Assembly (NCBI RefSeq): GCF_014207635.1
Contig: NZ_JACHIE010000010.1
Coordinates: forward strand, 1 to 64,000
Source of the DNA: Acetobacter lovaniensis
Lineage (GTDB): Bacteria; Pseudomonadota; Alphaproteobacteria; Acetobacterales; Acetobacteraceae
Length of the DNA stretch: 64,000 nucleotides
Reading direction: 5' to 3'
Shown: piece after piece, positions 8,821 to 17,151 of the stretch
How the letters are laid out: every line of letters begins with the position of its first letter
Position numbering within the stretch: position 1 is the stretch's first letter
Position numbers and translations under genes: made by a program
Notes under the pieces: model-generated
The model's database searches: none
Told to the model about the DNA's origin: nothing
Seen by the model: only the letters and a program-made list of their open reading frames with translations

Positions 8821-10466
8821 CCCGGACATGCCTGAGCATCCGCGATCTGGACATCAGCTATACCCGCCATGGCAGCACCCATCAGGCCCTAAACCATGTC
8901 TCACTCGACCTGAATGCGGGAGAAATGCTGGCTCTTGTGGGGGAATCCGGATCTGGAAAATCCACACTGGGGCGGGCTGTGCTGGGTATTCTGCCCCCCA
9001 ATGCCAGCGTGCAGCATGGTAGCATCTATATTGGCGCGCACAACGTGACCCATTTGTCCGAGCGAGCATGGCGGCAGATTCGTGGCAAAAAAGTCGCTCT
9101 GATTCCCCAGGACCCTGCTCACTCACTGGACCCGGTGCGTACGATAGGCGCGCAATTGGCTGAAGCATTGCGCCCACACCAGTCGGGTTTTCTCAAACGA
9201 CACAACACACGGGCAGAAGCGATCGCCCTGCTGGACCAGATGGGTATCACCCGCCCGGCACAGCGGCTTGGGCAGTACCCGCATGAGTTATCTGGCGGTA
9301 TGCGCCAGCGCGTACTCATCGCAGCCGCCATTGCCCAGCGTCCGGACCTGATTGTTGCTGATGAGCCAACCAGTGCTCTGGATGTTTCCGTACAAGTGCA
9401 GATCATGGCACTGCTGGCAACACTCCGGCGAGAATTGGGTACAGCCATTTTATTTATTACCCATGACCTAGCACTCGCCAGTGAGCAGACTGACTACGTA
9501 AGCGTTCTCAACCACGGCGTTATTTGCGAAACAGCACCGACCAGACAGATTTTTTCTGCTCCCCAAACAGCCTATACACAGCGCCTGATTGCCAATCTTC
9601 CTGTTTTTCATCAAACTCCAGCAAGTGTGCCAGACCCCAGCTCCCCCACACCTCCTGACGTCATTAAAGTGGCCAATCTGGGGTACAGCTATGCCCAGAC
9701 CACGCGTTCTGGTTACCGGCATGCCATGCAGAATATTACCTTCACTGTTCCCAAGGGAAGAACGCTGGGTATTGTGGGCGAATCTGGTTCTGGCAAAACC
9801 ACACTTCTGCGCTGCCTGCTCGGCCTAATTACCCCACAGGTTGGTACAATAGAGCTACTCGGCCAGGACCCCAGCAAGCTTAAAGGGCAGGCCCTGCGCT
9901 ACCTGCGCCGCAAAGTGCAGTTTGTTTACCAGAATCCGCATGTGTCTTTTGACCCACGTTACAATGCGCTTAAGGCACTGGAGGAACCCCTTATCAATAG
10001 CGGGTTGCCTAATCCTGCACAGCGCCGCAAGATGATAGATGACGTGCTCCAGAAGGTGCACCTTAGCTCCACACTCCTGGCGCGCAAGGTGTCTGCCCTG
10101 TCGGGTGGGCAGGCACAGCGTCTGGCTCTGGCACGGGCCCTGCTCTGCCAGCCAGAAATTCTGGTTCTGGACGAAGTTGTTTCCGCCCTTGACGTTTCCA
10201 TCCAGTCCGAAATCCTGACTCTTCTGGAAAATCTCCAGAAAGATCTTGGCTTAACCTATATTTTTGTCTCACATGATCTTTCTGTTATCAAACGCCTTTC
10301 GCATGAGGTTCTGATTCTCCAAAATGGAGAGCAGGTCGAGTATGGAAAAACAGAGCAGATATTTTCAAAACCGAAGAATGATTATACAAAGATTCTATTA
10401 TCTTGCATTCCATTGTTTTCTTTTTCTACCAGTCCCCTCCCCAAAGAAAATGAAAAGATTATTTGA
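8817..10466 (+). CDS. dual-domain ABC ATPase (DppD-DppF fusion)
   Basis: A 549-aa protein with two complete nucleotide-binding domains. The first has Walker A GESGSGKST, signature LSGGMRQRV and Walker B LIVADEPTSALD. The second has GESGSGKTT, LSGGQAQRLALARAL and ILVLDEVVSALD; the usual proline after the catalytic Glu is Val in the second domain. It powers the peptide-type importer. The start at 8817 is fixed by the ATGA overlap. Codon use turns AT-rich over the last 40 codons, just before IS debris, so the C-terminus may be slightly altered. It is the last gene of the importer operon. Confidence 0.88.
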   Translation: MTRTCLSIRDLDISYTRHGSTHQALNHVSLDLNAGEMLALVGESGSGKSTLGRAVLGILPPNASVQHGSIYIGAHNVTHLSERAWRQIRGKKVALIPQDPAHSLDPVRTIGAQLAEALRPHQSGFLKRHNTRAEAIALLDQMGITRPAQRLGQYPHELSGGMRQRVLIAAAIAQRPDLIVADEPTSALDVSVQVQIMALLATLRRELGTAILFITHDLALASEQTDYVSVLNHGVICETAPTRQIFSAPQTAYTQRLIANLPVFHQTPASVPDPSSPTPPDVIKVANLGYSYAQTTRSGYRHAMQNITFTVPKGRTLGIVGESGSGKTTLLRCLLGLITPQVGTIELLGQDPSKLKGQALRYLRRKVQFVYQNPHVSFDPRYNALKALEEPLINSGLPNPAQRRKMIDDVLQKVHLSSTLLARKVSALSGGQAQRLALARALLCQPEILVLDEVVSALDVSIQSEILTLLENLQKDLGLTYIFVSHDLSVIKRLSHEVLILQNGEQVEYGKTEQIFSKPKNDYTKILLSCIPLFSFSTSPLPKENEKII

Positions 10467-10477
10467 ATATTAATGTT

Positions 10478-10620
10478 TTAGGCGGTGGTATTGACCTCGG
10501 CGCTCGCCAATCCCCCGTAGAGGGTCCTTGTTATCGCATCGAGCGCGCAGTGGTAGTGAAACTCCGCGCGATCGATCAATTGTTTCGATTTACTGTATGC
10601 CAACCGCACAGCGATGCGCT
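10478..10620 (-). pseudogene. C-terminal fragment of an unidentified gene, cut by IS debris
   Basis: On the minus strand an open frame reads into a TAA at 10478-10480 and encodes about 46 residues including RLAYSKSKQLIDRAEFHY and a tail GLASAEVNTTA. Upstream it runs directly into IS3 transposase sequence at about 10,614, so the 5' part is lost. I do not recognise it. Confidence 0.35.
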
Positions 10621-11022
10621 CGGGTATGACCACCGATCTTGCCACCACAGTGTTACATCGCGCTGTTGCCTTGCGTCAGCCACCATCAGGCTGCATCCAT
10701 CATGCGGATCGCGGCAGTCAGTATTGCTCAGAGGCGTACCGGAAGCTCCTTTCTGCTCATGGCTTTCTCGTATCCATGAGCAGAAAGGGAAACTGCTGGG
10801 ATAATGCGGTGACGGAGAGTTTCTTCAAGACCTTAAAAGCGGAACACCTGTGGCGGCAGGCATGGATGACGCGTCAGGACGTCGAGCAGGCTATCACATG
10901 CAATATTAATGATTTCTATAATCCGCAGAGGATGCATTCCGCACTTCAATGGAAAAGCCCTCTGGATTATGAGCACAACGTCGCCTAATAGATAACCCAT
11001 GGTCCAGAACTAAACCGTGACA
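10610..11022 (+). mobile_element. IS3-family element remnant (right end)
   Basis: The 3' part of an IS3-family element. It starts abruptly inside the transposase near 10,610-10,616 and runs to a right end whose outermost bases, read inward on the minus strand, are TGTCACGGTTTAGTTCTGG (11022 leftwards). The left end and the first transposase frame are missing, so it cannot move on its own. Confidence 0.65.
10614..10988 (+). pseudogene. IS3-family transposase OrfB, C-terminal fragment
   Basis: About 124 aa of the DDE integrase domain: HHADRGSQYCSEAYR holds the second catalytic Asp, MSRKGNCWDNAVTESFFKTLK holds the catalytic Glu, followed by the usual FYNPQRMHSALQWKSP ending. The N-terminal half with the first Asp is absent, so the protein is inactive. 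Confidence 0.8.
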
Positions 11023-11073
11023 CGCCCAGTCGTAGGTGATGCCAAATGGAATGCCTGAGATTGCGAAATCCAG

Positions 11074-11454
11074 ATGGCAGTCAATGAGTACAACCGCCAC
11101 TTTTCTGGTAAAGAAGGCGTCCATTTGATTCTGCCTTCAACCCTGAAAGGTCGCTTGACGACTGGATCAGTCCGAACCATTCCTGCACATAACATCCGAG
11201 CCAGTATCGGCTATCTGCTTATGCGAATGGCCAATTTCGAGTACCGAAGCGCACTTGGTGCTGATACCAGGATTTACGAAATTACTGTAAAACCCGGAGA
11301 TAGTCTCGACAAGATTGCGAAGGCACAGGGAAGCACAGTCGATATGCTGAGAAAATTGAATCCGACAGCCGTTGTTCTACGGTCAGGTCAGGTGCTGAAG
11401 TGCCAAAAAGCTCGATTACGCTCTGTCGTTGATACGCAAGGGAAAGGCTGCTCT
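11074..11454 (+). CDS. LysM-domain protein, reads in frame into the LprI-like gene
   Basis: An open frame whose C-terminal third is a clear LysM peptidoglycan-binding domain: ITVKPGDSLDKIAKAQGSTV, then MLRKLNPTAVVLRSGQVLK. Upstream residues (RASIGYLLMRMANFEYRSA) look like the end of a lytic enzyme or a linker. No stop codon separates it from the exported LprI-like protein, whose own start lies at 11455, so it is either a fusion of 274 aa or a truncated enzyme whose stop was lost. IS debris ends 50 bases upstream, so the 5' part may be missing. Confidence 0.45.
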
Positions 11455-11898
11455 ATGTGCGCAGTGAAGCTGCTCGGTGTTTGCTTAGCCGCGTATTTGC
11501 CAGTATCGGCACTTGCAGCCTCAACAGACCCTGTTCCTGATGAGCGGGCCTTGCGCGAGGAATGCAGTGCATTCTCTCAGGCAGGGATGCGAGACTGCCT
11601 GGCAAAGAAGGCTGAAAATAGCCAGAAGGCATTACGGCAAACGGAGGAGAATGTAGCCAGAACGCTATCAAAATGGGATAAAGAGAAAAAATACGTGAGC
11701 CAAGCTAGGGCCAAACTTACCGCATCGAATGAAGATTTCGCCAAATATCGTGATGTTCAATGCGCATTTGCTTCATCTTTGGGTGGGGGCGCGATAGGAA
11801 ATGCTATTGATATGCGCCATTTGGCGTGTATCGCGGAACTCAACGACCGGCGAGCTGCGCAGCTACGCGACGCAGTGTCTGACTTACCGTTGAAGTAG
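11455..11898 (+). CDS. exported LprI/DUF1311-like lysozyme-inhibitor family protein
   Basis: A 147-aa protein. An ATG at 11455 with a nearby GGAAAGG gives a classical signal peptide (MCAVKLLGVCLAAYLPVSALAA). The mature part has the charged, Cys-containing pattern of the LprI/DUF1311 family (EECSAFSQAGMRDCLAKKA, then RDVQCAFASSLGGGAIGNA and RHLACIAELNDRRAAQL). Members inhibit lysozymes or protect against muramidases. Encoded directly behind a LysM segment, it could be an immunity partner of a cell-wall hydrolase. Family assignment is moderate; no biochemical role can be read from sequence alone. Confidence 0.6.
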   Translation: MCAVKLLGVCLAAYLPVSALAASTDPVPDERALREECSAFSQAGMRDCLAKKAENSQKALRQTEENVARTLSKWDKEKKYVSQARAKLTASNEDFAKYRDVQCAFASSLGGGAIGNAIDMRHLACIAELNDRRAAQLRDAVSDLPLK

Positions 11899-11903
11899 GT
11901 TGC

Positions 11904-12273
11904 ATGAACACGTCTAGCTTCGAGGCGCTGGCTAGCGCCTGGGCACGGATCGCCGAGGAAGCGCAATTGCCCGCTGACTATGACGGGGTGGCTTAACCGG
12001 AGGCGCATCAGGCCAGCGAAGCCATTCAGGAGCGAATTCGGGAGCACATCGTCGCCACCAACGACCTGCGGCTGTTCGGCCTGTTGCACCTGTTTGGACA
12101 GGCGTCGCTGCGTATGGAGCAAGTGCTGTGGCCGGAGGATTATGAGCGCATGACTCACGAGGTTCAGGAAACCCTGCTGGAAGCCAACGACCCCAATGTC
12201 AGGTTACACTCACGAAGAGGTTATGCAGGCAATGCGGGCACACATCGACCGAGTGCGAGACAAGCCATGCTGA
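11904..12273 (+). pseudogene. decayed transposon passenger gene, unidentified
   Basis: Coding-looking sequence (MNTSSFEALASAWARIAEEA, an in-frame TAA at about 11,994, EAHQASEAIQERIREHIVAT, GLLHLFGQASLRMEQVLW) continues by a frameshift near 12,198 into YTHEEVMQAMRAHIDRVRDK and ends overlapping the resolvase start. The stop and frameshift show it is dead. It may be an accessory or antitoxin-like gene of the Tn3-family element; I do not recognise the family. Confidence 0.4.
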
Positions 12274-12811
12274 TCGGCTGTGCGTGTATCGACGCAGGAT
12301 CAGAACCTTGAACTCCAATGCGAAGTCTTGGTCAAGGCCGGATGCAAGGGGTCTTTGAGGACAAGGTGAGCGCACGCGGGCAGACCGGCCGGGCTTGACC
12401 ACGACGCTCGAAATGCTGCGTGAGGGCGATACCCTGATGGTCTGGAAACTCGACCGGCTGGGCTGGTCGGTCAAGCAACTGCTCGATCTGATCCGCGAGT
12501 TGCACAAGCAAGGCGTCCAGTTCAGGCGCCTCAGCGACTCCATCGACACCCCGTCCGGCCGGTTCTCCTTCCAAGTCACGGCAGTCTTGCCGAAATGGAG
12601 CCAGAGCTGACCGTCGAGCACCCACGCCGGGCTGGAAGTCGCCAAACAGCTTGGCCGCAAGGGTGGTCGGAAGCCAAAGATGACCGACAGCAAGATCGAG
12701 TTGGCCAAGAAGCTGCTGGCCAGCGGTGTCCCTCCCAAAGACGTGGCCAAGACCCTCGGCATGTCTATTCCGACGCTCTACCGCTGGGTGCCAGCCTCAT
12801 CGCACGCTTAG
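12267..12811 (+). pseudogene. tnpR: Tn3-family serine resolvase, frameshifted
   Basis: The pieces of a resolvase lie in order but in different frames: MLIG start, VSTQDQNLELQCEVLVKAGC with the catalytic Ser, then LREGDTLMVWKLDRLG, VKQLLDLIRELHKQGVQFR, and a C-terminal helix-turn-helix (ELAKKLLASGVPPKDVAKTL, SIPTLYRWVP). At least two frameshifts (about 12,285 and 12,380) and another near 12,600 break it. The usual Arg in KLDRLGRS is Trp. A Tn3-type inverted repeat overlaps the stop. Confidence 0.75.
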
Positions 12812-12844
12812 CGTACGATTTTTTCCGTTTTCTGAGACGACCCG
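12807..12844 (-). repeat. Tn3-family 38-bp terminal inverted repeat
   Basis: Read on the minus strand the sequence ends CGTCTCAGAAAACGG followed by an AT-rich middle and TACGCTAAG, the layout of a Tn3-family terminal repeat. It overlaps the resolvase stop, as in compact Tn3 elements. The outer GGGG is degenerate. The matching opposite repeat was not found in the window. Confidence 0.6.
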
Positions 12845-12848
12845 AGAT

Positions 12849-13034
12849 ATGGCTGATGTCACCAGCCCATTTCCGATTGGCGCGTTGGCCAGGAAATTAC
12901 CGTTTATAACATTGTCCGCGAATCCCAGAGCGTGTCGGTTGTCGGTCGTGACCTTATGCCGACGGGTACGCGCAGGGCGGATGACGGCAGAGGCTTTCGC
13001 TCAACACGCCAACGAAGCATATAATACCCCATAG
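12849..13034 (+). pseudogene. gene fragment at the transposon edge, sharing its tail with the window start
   Basis: An ATG just outside the Tn3 repeat opens MADVTSPFPIGALARK, which resembles the N-terminus of MerR-type regulators, then runs into unrelated residues and ends with MTAEAFAQHANEAYNTP and a TAG. The tail matches the gene end at 2-73, where the frame continues seven residues further. It is probably a chimera of two broken genes. Confidence 0.4.
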
Positions 13035-13074
13035 ACCCTAACTCAAAACTGAGGGTTTGTCCGGGGTAAGGTCA
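12981..13074 (+). repeat. direct repeat, copy B
   Basis: Gap-free partner of the repeat at 2-95, on the same strand. The substitutions include the change that creates the early TAG. It marks the right boundary of the accessory block that carries the importer and monooxygenase operons. Confidence 0.6.
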
Positions 13075-13111
13075 TGTTCCATCTGGCTCTCAGAAAGCAA
13101 AAATACATCAC

Positions 13112-13144
13112 TCACAGACCTACCCCCCCATTGTAGGCCTGTGA
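13112..13144. terminator. hairpin downstream of the aminotransferase operon
   Basis: TCACAGACCTAC pairs with GTAGGCCTGTGA (one mismatch in 12) across a C-rich loop. It lies about 100 bases beyond the 3' end of the leftward aminotransferase gene. There is no T-run, so it may be an RNA-stabilising hairpin or a transposon-related palindrome instead of an intrinsic terminator. Confidence 0.4.
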
Positions 13145-13248
13145 ATCACGGCAACGTGCTTGGTTCAATTAATTCATAGGTCCTGAGCCTGACCATAGGG
13201 AGACGACTTCAAATTTTCTTGCTGCCATTCGGTTCGATTATTATCATT

Positions 13249-14640
13249 TTAACTGATCTCACATCGCGTTTTTTGCAGTGTTTTATCCAGGGCATCGGTT
13301 ATGTGGTCAAGGTCATGAGGCGTGGCAATCAGTGCAGGACTCAGGCACAGGGTATTGTTATATCCTGGAACACTTCTATTGGTTGCGCCGATAAGGACAC
13401 CTTGCTGGCGACACCCGCCAACAACGGCGGCAATCGTTCTTTCCGAGACTGGAGTCTTGTCATCTTCCCGGTTTTTTACCAGTTCAATACCCCAGAACAA
13501 GCCCTTACCCCGGACATCACCAACTATGGCATGCTTGTCTTTGAGTGAGAGAAGCTTCTGCTCAAGGTAAGCTCCCATCTTCCTTGTGTTGTCCAGAAGA
13601 TTTTCCTGTTCCAGAATTGCAAGATTTTCTAAAGCTGCGGCCGGACCTGCCGTGCACCCGCCAAAAGTGGAGATGTCCCGAAACATGTTCATTGGATCAT
13701 CTGGAAATGCCTTGAATTTTTCAAAAACTGCTTCAGTTGTAACTGTGCAGGAAATCGCGGCATAACCCGATGCAACCCCTTTGGCCATGGTAACAAAATC
13801 TGGTTGTATCCCATAATTCTGGTAGCCAAACCATTCGCCTGTGCGCCCAAAGCCGCACACAACCTCATCAATATGTAAAAGAATATCGTATTTACGGCAT
13901 AATTCCATAACGCGTGGCCAGTAGCCATCTGGGGGGACAATAACACCTCCACCTGCTGTGATGGGTTCAAGGCATAGTGCCCCAATACTGTCAGGGCCTT
14001 CACGTAGGATTACATCCTCGATAGCTTTGGCAGAAATTTCAGCAAAGCTTTCGGAAGAGGTATCGCCGCGGCGGTATTCCAGACAATCAGGCACCGCGAC
14101 AAAACCGTCCAGGAACGGACCGTAACCTTCCATCCGCTGGCTTTGACCGCACGCCGAAAGAGTGGCTATTGTTGTGCCATGATAGTCTCTTTCTCTATAA
14201 AGTATTTTTGATTTTTTCCCATTGTAATGCTGCGTGGAGATCTGGCGCACCATCTTGAAAACTTTTTCGTTCGCTTCCGATCCGGAGTTGGAATAATAGA
14301 CACGGCTCAGTCCGTGCATTTTTTCCAGTAGTCGTTCAGCAAAGAGCGCAGCCGGAACAGTGCCGCCACTGCCAGCGTAATAATTCAGCCTGGTCAACTG
14401 TTCACACACGGCATTGGCAATACTTGCCCGCCCGTATCCCACATTGACTGTCCACACGCCGCCGGAAACCGCATCCAGATATTCTGTGCCCTCAACGTCC
14501 CACAGTCGCATGCCCTTCCCCTCCACCATAACCGAAGGTGCCTGAGTTTCAAAAGGCTTGTGCTGTGTCATATGGTGCCAGACATGTTGTCTGTCTGCTT
14601 GCACTGCGTGATCAAAAATCGTGTTTCTGTTTGTAGACAT
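13249..14640 (-). CDS. tpa: taurine-pyruvate aminotransferase-like class III aminotransferase
   Basis: A 463-aa PLP-dependent class III aminotransferase. N-terminal motifs HVWHHMTQHKPFE and SGGVWTVNVGYGR, the cofactor-binding YYSNSGSEANEK, the LLHIDEVVCGFGRTG strand with the PLP-nitrogen Asp, and TMAKGVASGYAAI with the Schiff-base Lys match taurine:pyruvate aminotransferase (Tpa) of Alphaproteobacteria as I know it. Tpa moves the amino group of taurine to pyruvate, giving sulfoacetaldehyde and L-alanine. No sulfoacetaldehyde acetyltransferase (xsc) is in the window; an SDR that could reduce sulfoacetaldehyde is at 19,641-20,408. It is the last gene of a leftward set with a TonB receptor and an APC permease. 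Another omega-amine donor is possible. Confidence 0.75.
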   Translation of the reverse strand: MSTNRNTIFDHAVQADRQHVWHHMTQHKPFETQAPSVMVEGKGMRLWDVEGTEYLDAVSGGVWTVNVGYGRASIANAVCEQLTRLNYYAGSGGTVPAALFAERLLEKMHGLSRVYYSNSGSEANEKVFKMVRQISTQHYNGKKSKILYRERDYHGTTIATLSACGQSQRMEGYGPFLDGFVAVPDCLEYRRGDTSSESFAEISAKAIEDVILREGPDSIGALCLEPITAGGGVIVPPDGYWPRVMELCRKYDILLHIDEVVCGFGRTGEWFGYQNYGIQPDFVTMAKGVASGYAAISCTVTTEAVFEKFKAFPDDPMNMFRDISTFGGCTAGPAAALENLAILEQENLLDNTRKMGAYLEQKLLSLKDKHAIVGDVRGKGLFWGIELVKNREDDKTPVSERTIAAVVGGCRQQGVLIGATNRSVPGYNNTLCLSPALIATPHDLDHITDALDKTLQKTRCEIS

Positions 14641-14654
14641 TGTTATGAAAACTC

Positions 14655-17141
14655 CTAGAAATCAATTTGAATGGAGCCGAAAAACTGCCGGGGTGCGCCA
14701 AGAAGTATTGACTGATTCTGCCCATTGGGGTCGCTCATGAGAAAGCCGTTCTGCCCGACTGTGGCTGCATATTTAATGTTGGCTATGTTATAGACATTGA
14801 AAGAAACAACAGCATGTTTCATAAATTCAAGTCCTTTATGGTACTGGCCGATGTTGCCCAGATCATAACGTAAACCGGCGTTGGTCAGCCAATAGCTGGG
14901 AAGTTTGTAGTCTCCGGTGTAGGAGTAATTTCGTTGCCCCATGAAGGATGAATCAACGAAAACTTCTGCTTTGCGCCATGCATAGGATGCTCGCAGTTTG
15001 TACATGAGCTGCGGGTAGTCTACGACCTGTTTGCCAGCTGTGTAGTAGGGTGTGCCCTGAGAGCTCATATTGTTATTATAAGTGGCATGGTTGTAGCTGA
15101 TACTACCGCTGATTGCCAAACCCGTTACAGGTGTAAGCGTAACGCCGGCGTCCACACCATTCATGGTGACACCGCCAACATTCTGTACTGTCGCCAGCAA
15201 GTTAGTGAGTGTGCCGCCGGTTACAACCTGTTGCAGACGGTTGTGGAAGTCCGTGTGATAAAGGTAGATGCTGCCTTGCAGGAGCTGGTCCATATAACGG
15301 TAACCAACAGCGTAGTTCCATGCTGTTTCTGGCCGTAAAGAGTTTTTCACCGAGTCATAGGCCGCTTGTGATACAGCCATAGGTGATGCTGTCAAATTAT
15401 AGCCTGATTCCGAGTAGGCGTGGGCATTCTCAGAGACATCAAAGAACAGTTCGTGATGTTTCAGGAAATGCCAGTCTCCGCTGATATGCGGGAGAAATGC
15501 ATATGCTGTTGTCAGGCTTTCACCCCCGGTAATTGCGCTGACACCAGTAAAGGGCTGATAGTTACCATTTTCCTGCACACGAGACGTGTTGAGCATGGAC
15601 TTGAAGCCAAAATGCAAGGCCAGATTGGAGACCGGATGATACGTGTCGCTGAAAAAGGCTGTAAACGTATTGGTATTATAAGTCTGACCCCACAGAAGCC
15701 GCCCGGCTGAAGGCGGAGTGCCGTATTGATCCCACATACCTCCCTCATTAGGGAAAGGTACAGCATAACCAAATTCGTTTGAGATATACTTGTTATTTTC
15801 GTACCATACGCCAGCGGAAAGGTCGTTATGAGCAATGTTGTAATCAATGCTGGACAAAATGCCATAACGGTGGATTTTTGGACGTTTGGTCTGTTCAAAC
15901 ATAGGGTTGCCATTCAGGTCAACCTTATCGTTCGTGCAATACTGGGCATCTGCACTGGTGTAGGTCGGATCGGCAATATTATAATTGCCACCGCAGCCAT
16001 ATGGGTTGGTATATGTGCCACGAGAAGTCTGATCGTGTCCGTAAACGGTTGTTTTCCAGTGTAGTCTGTCTGCCAGAACCAGGTCTGATGACATGCCGCC
16101 AAACAGATCGTATTCCATGCTTGTGCTATCGTAGTAAGAGGAATCACGCGCATCATAAATATTGCTGGGAAGATTTTTACCTATCGCGTAATTGTAGGCA
16201 TTACGCCAGCTATTTTGGGTACCAATGAAGTTATCAATCATTGGACCATTGTGTTTCAGCCAATAAGGCGAATAGTCCTGATAGTTTGTCTGTTGCAGAT
16301 TATCCCAGTCAAAAAAGGCGCTGAATTTACTCTGTTGTCCAATAGGCTGCACAAGCTTGGCATTGACCTGTTGCATGAACTGATCGCTGCCGCCTTTCCA
16401 TTTGTCGGTTTCATTACGCATATAGGAGGTAAAGAACTTGGTTCCGGTGCTGTTCAGTTCTCCGCTGTCAATGCGTGCAAACGTGTGCCACATATTGTTG
16501 CTACCGAATGTCTGCAACAATGTCCCGCCTCTTTTGGCAGCGGGTGTACGGCTGACGTAGTTGATTGAACCACCGAGATTGTTGGTGCTGGCCACGGATT
16601 CAGCACCAGCACTCTGCGTTACATCAAGACGTTCCACGTTCTCAGAGGAAATGGCTGCAACAGGGTTAAGACCGTTGTAATTACGATAAACCGGTTCCCC
16701 CAACGGCATGCCGTCCAGTGTCATGCCGATTTCGCTTTGGGAAAAACCGTGCATATACAGGTTGACTGAATAAGTATCCACCCCCTGAGGGTCATCCGAC
16801 TGAAAGGCGACACCGGGCATTTGAGCAAGAGCCTTGAGTGGATTGGTTCCTGGCACCTGCTTTTCCAGTAAAGCCTTGCCGACAACAACTTCGGTGCCAC
16901 GTACGCGACGGCGTGTTGAAACCGATAGTTCTTCGCTTTTTGCATGCAGACTTGCAGATGAGCGCGGTTTGCGTTTGGCTAAAGCGGCAGGACTGGTTAG
17001 CACTGCGACCGAAGAAGAATGACTGCTCGCTCCCTGTCGTTTGGATATATTGGCAGTTTCCTTGGCAGCGGCGAACGCACCGGCAGGGAAAAATGCTGTC
17101 GTGATTAAAAGGCCACGCATCACTAGGGATTTTGTATTCAT
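14655..17141 (-). CDS. TonB-dependent receptor linked to the aminotransferase
   Basis: An 828-aa outer-membrane receptor. The start at MNTKSLVMRG has an AGGAT Shine-Dalgarno and gives a signal peptide ending near AFAAAKE. A long low-complexity Ser/Ala/Lys linker precedes the plug (GTEVVVGKALLEKQVPGTNP, later SAGAESVASTNNLGGSINYV) and the barrel ends in GSIQIDF. It resembles the iron-siderophore/sugar type of receptor. It sits 14 bases upstream of the tpa-like gene and 10 bases downstream of the permease gene, so the three form one operon and this receptor probably imports the amine or a precursor. Confidence 0.85.
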   Translation of the reverse strand: MNTKSLVMRGLLITTAFFPAGAFAAAKETANISKRQGASSHSSSVAVLTSPAALAKRKPRSSASLHAKSEELSVSTRRRVRGTEVVVGKALLEKQVPGTNPLKALAQMPGVAFQSDDPQGVDTYSVNLYMHGFSQSEIGMTLDGMPLGEPVYRNYNGLNPVAAISSENVERLDVTQSAGAESVASTNNLGGSINYVSRTPAAKRGGTLLQTFGSNNMWHTFARIDSGELNSTGTKFFTSYMRNETDKWKGGSDQFMQQVNAKLVQPIGQQSKFSAFFDWDNLQQTNYQDYSPYWLKHNGPMIDNFIGTQNSWRNAYNYAIGKNLPSNIYDARDSSYYDSTSMEYDLFGGMSSDLVLADRLHWKTTVYGHDQTSRGTYTNPYGCGGNYNIADPTYTSADAQYCTNDKVDLNGNPMFEQTKRPKIHRYGILSSIDYNIAHNDLSAGVWYENNKYISNEFGYAVPFPNEGGMWDQYGTPPSAGRLLWGQTYNTNTFTAFFSDTYHPVSNLALHFGFKSMLNTSRVQENGNYQPFTGVSAITGGESLTTAYAFLPHISGDWHFLKHHELFFDVSENAHAYSESGYNLTASPMAVSQAAYDSVKNSLRPETAWNYAVGYRYMDQLLQGSIYLYHTDFHNRLQQVVTGGTLTNLLATVQNVGGVTMNGVDAGVTLTPVTGLAISGSISYNHATYNNNMSSQGTPYYTAGKQVVDYPQLMYKLRASYAWRKAEVFVDSSFMGQRNYSYTGDYKLPSYWLTNAGLRYDLGNIGQYHKGLEFMKHAVVSFNVYNIANIKYAATVGQNGFLMSDPNGQNQSILLGAPRQFFGSIQIDF

Positions 17142-17151
17142 AGGCCAATCC

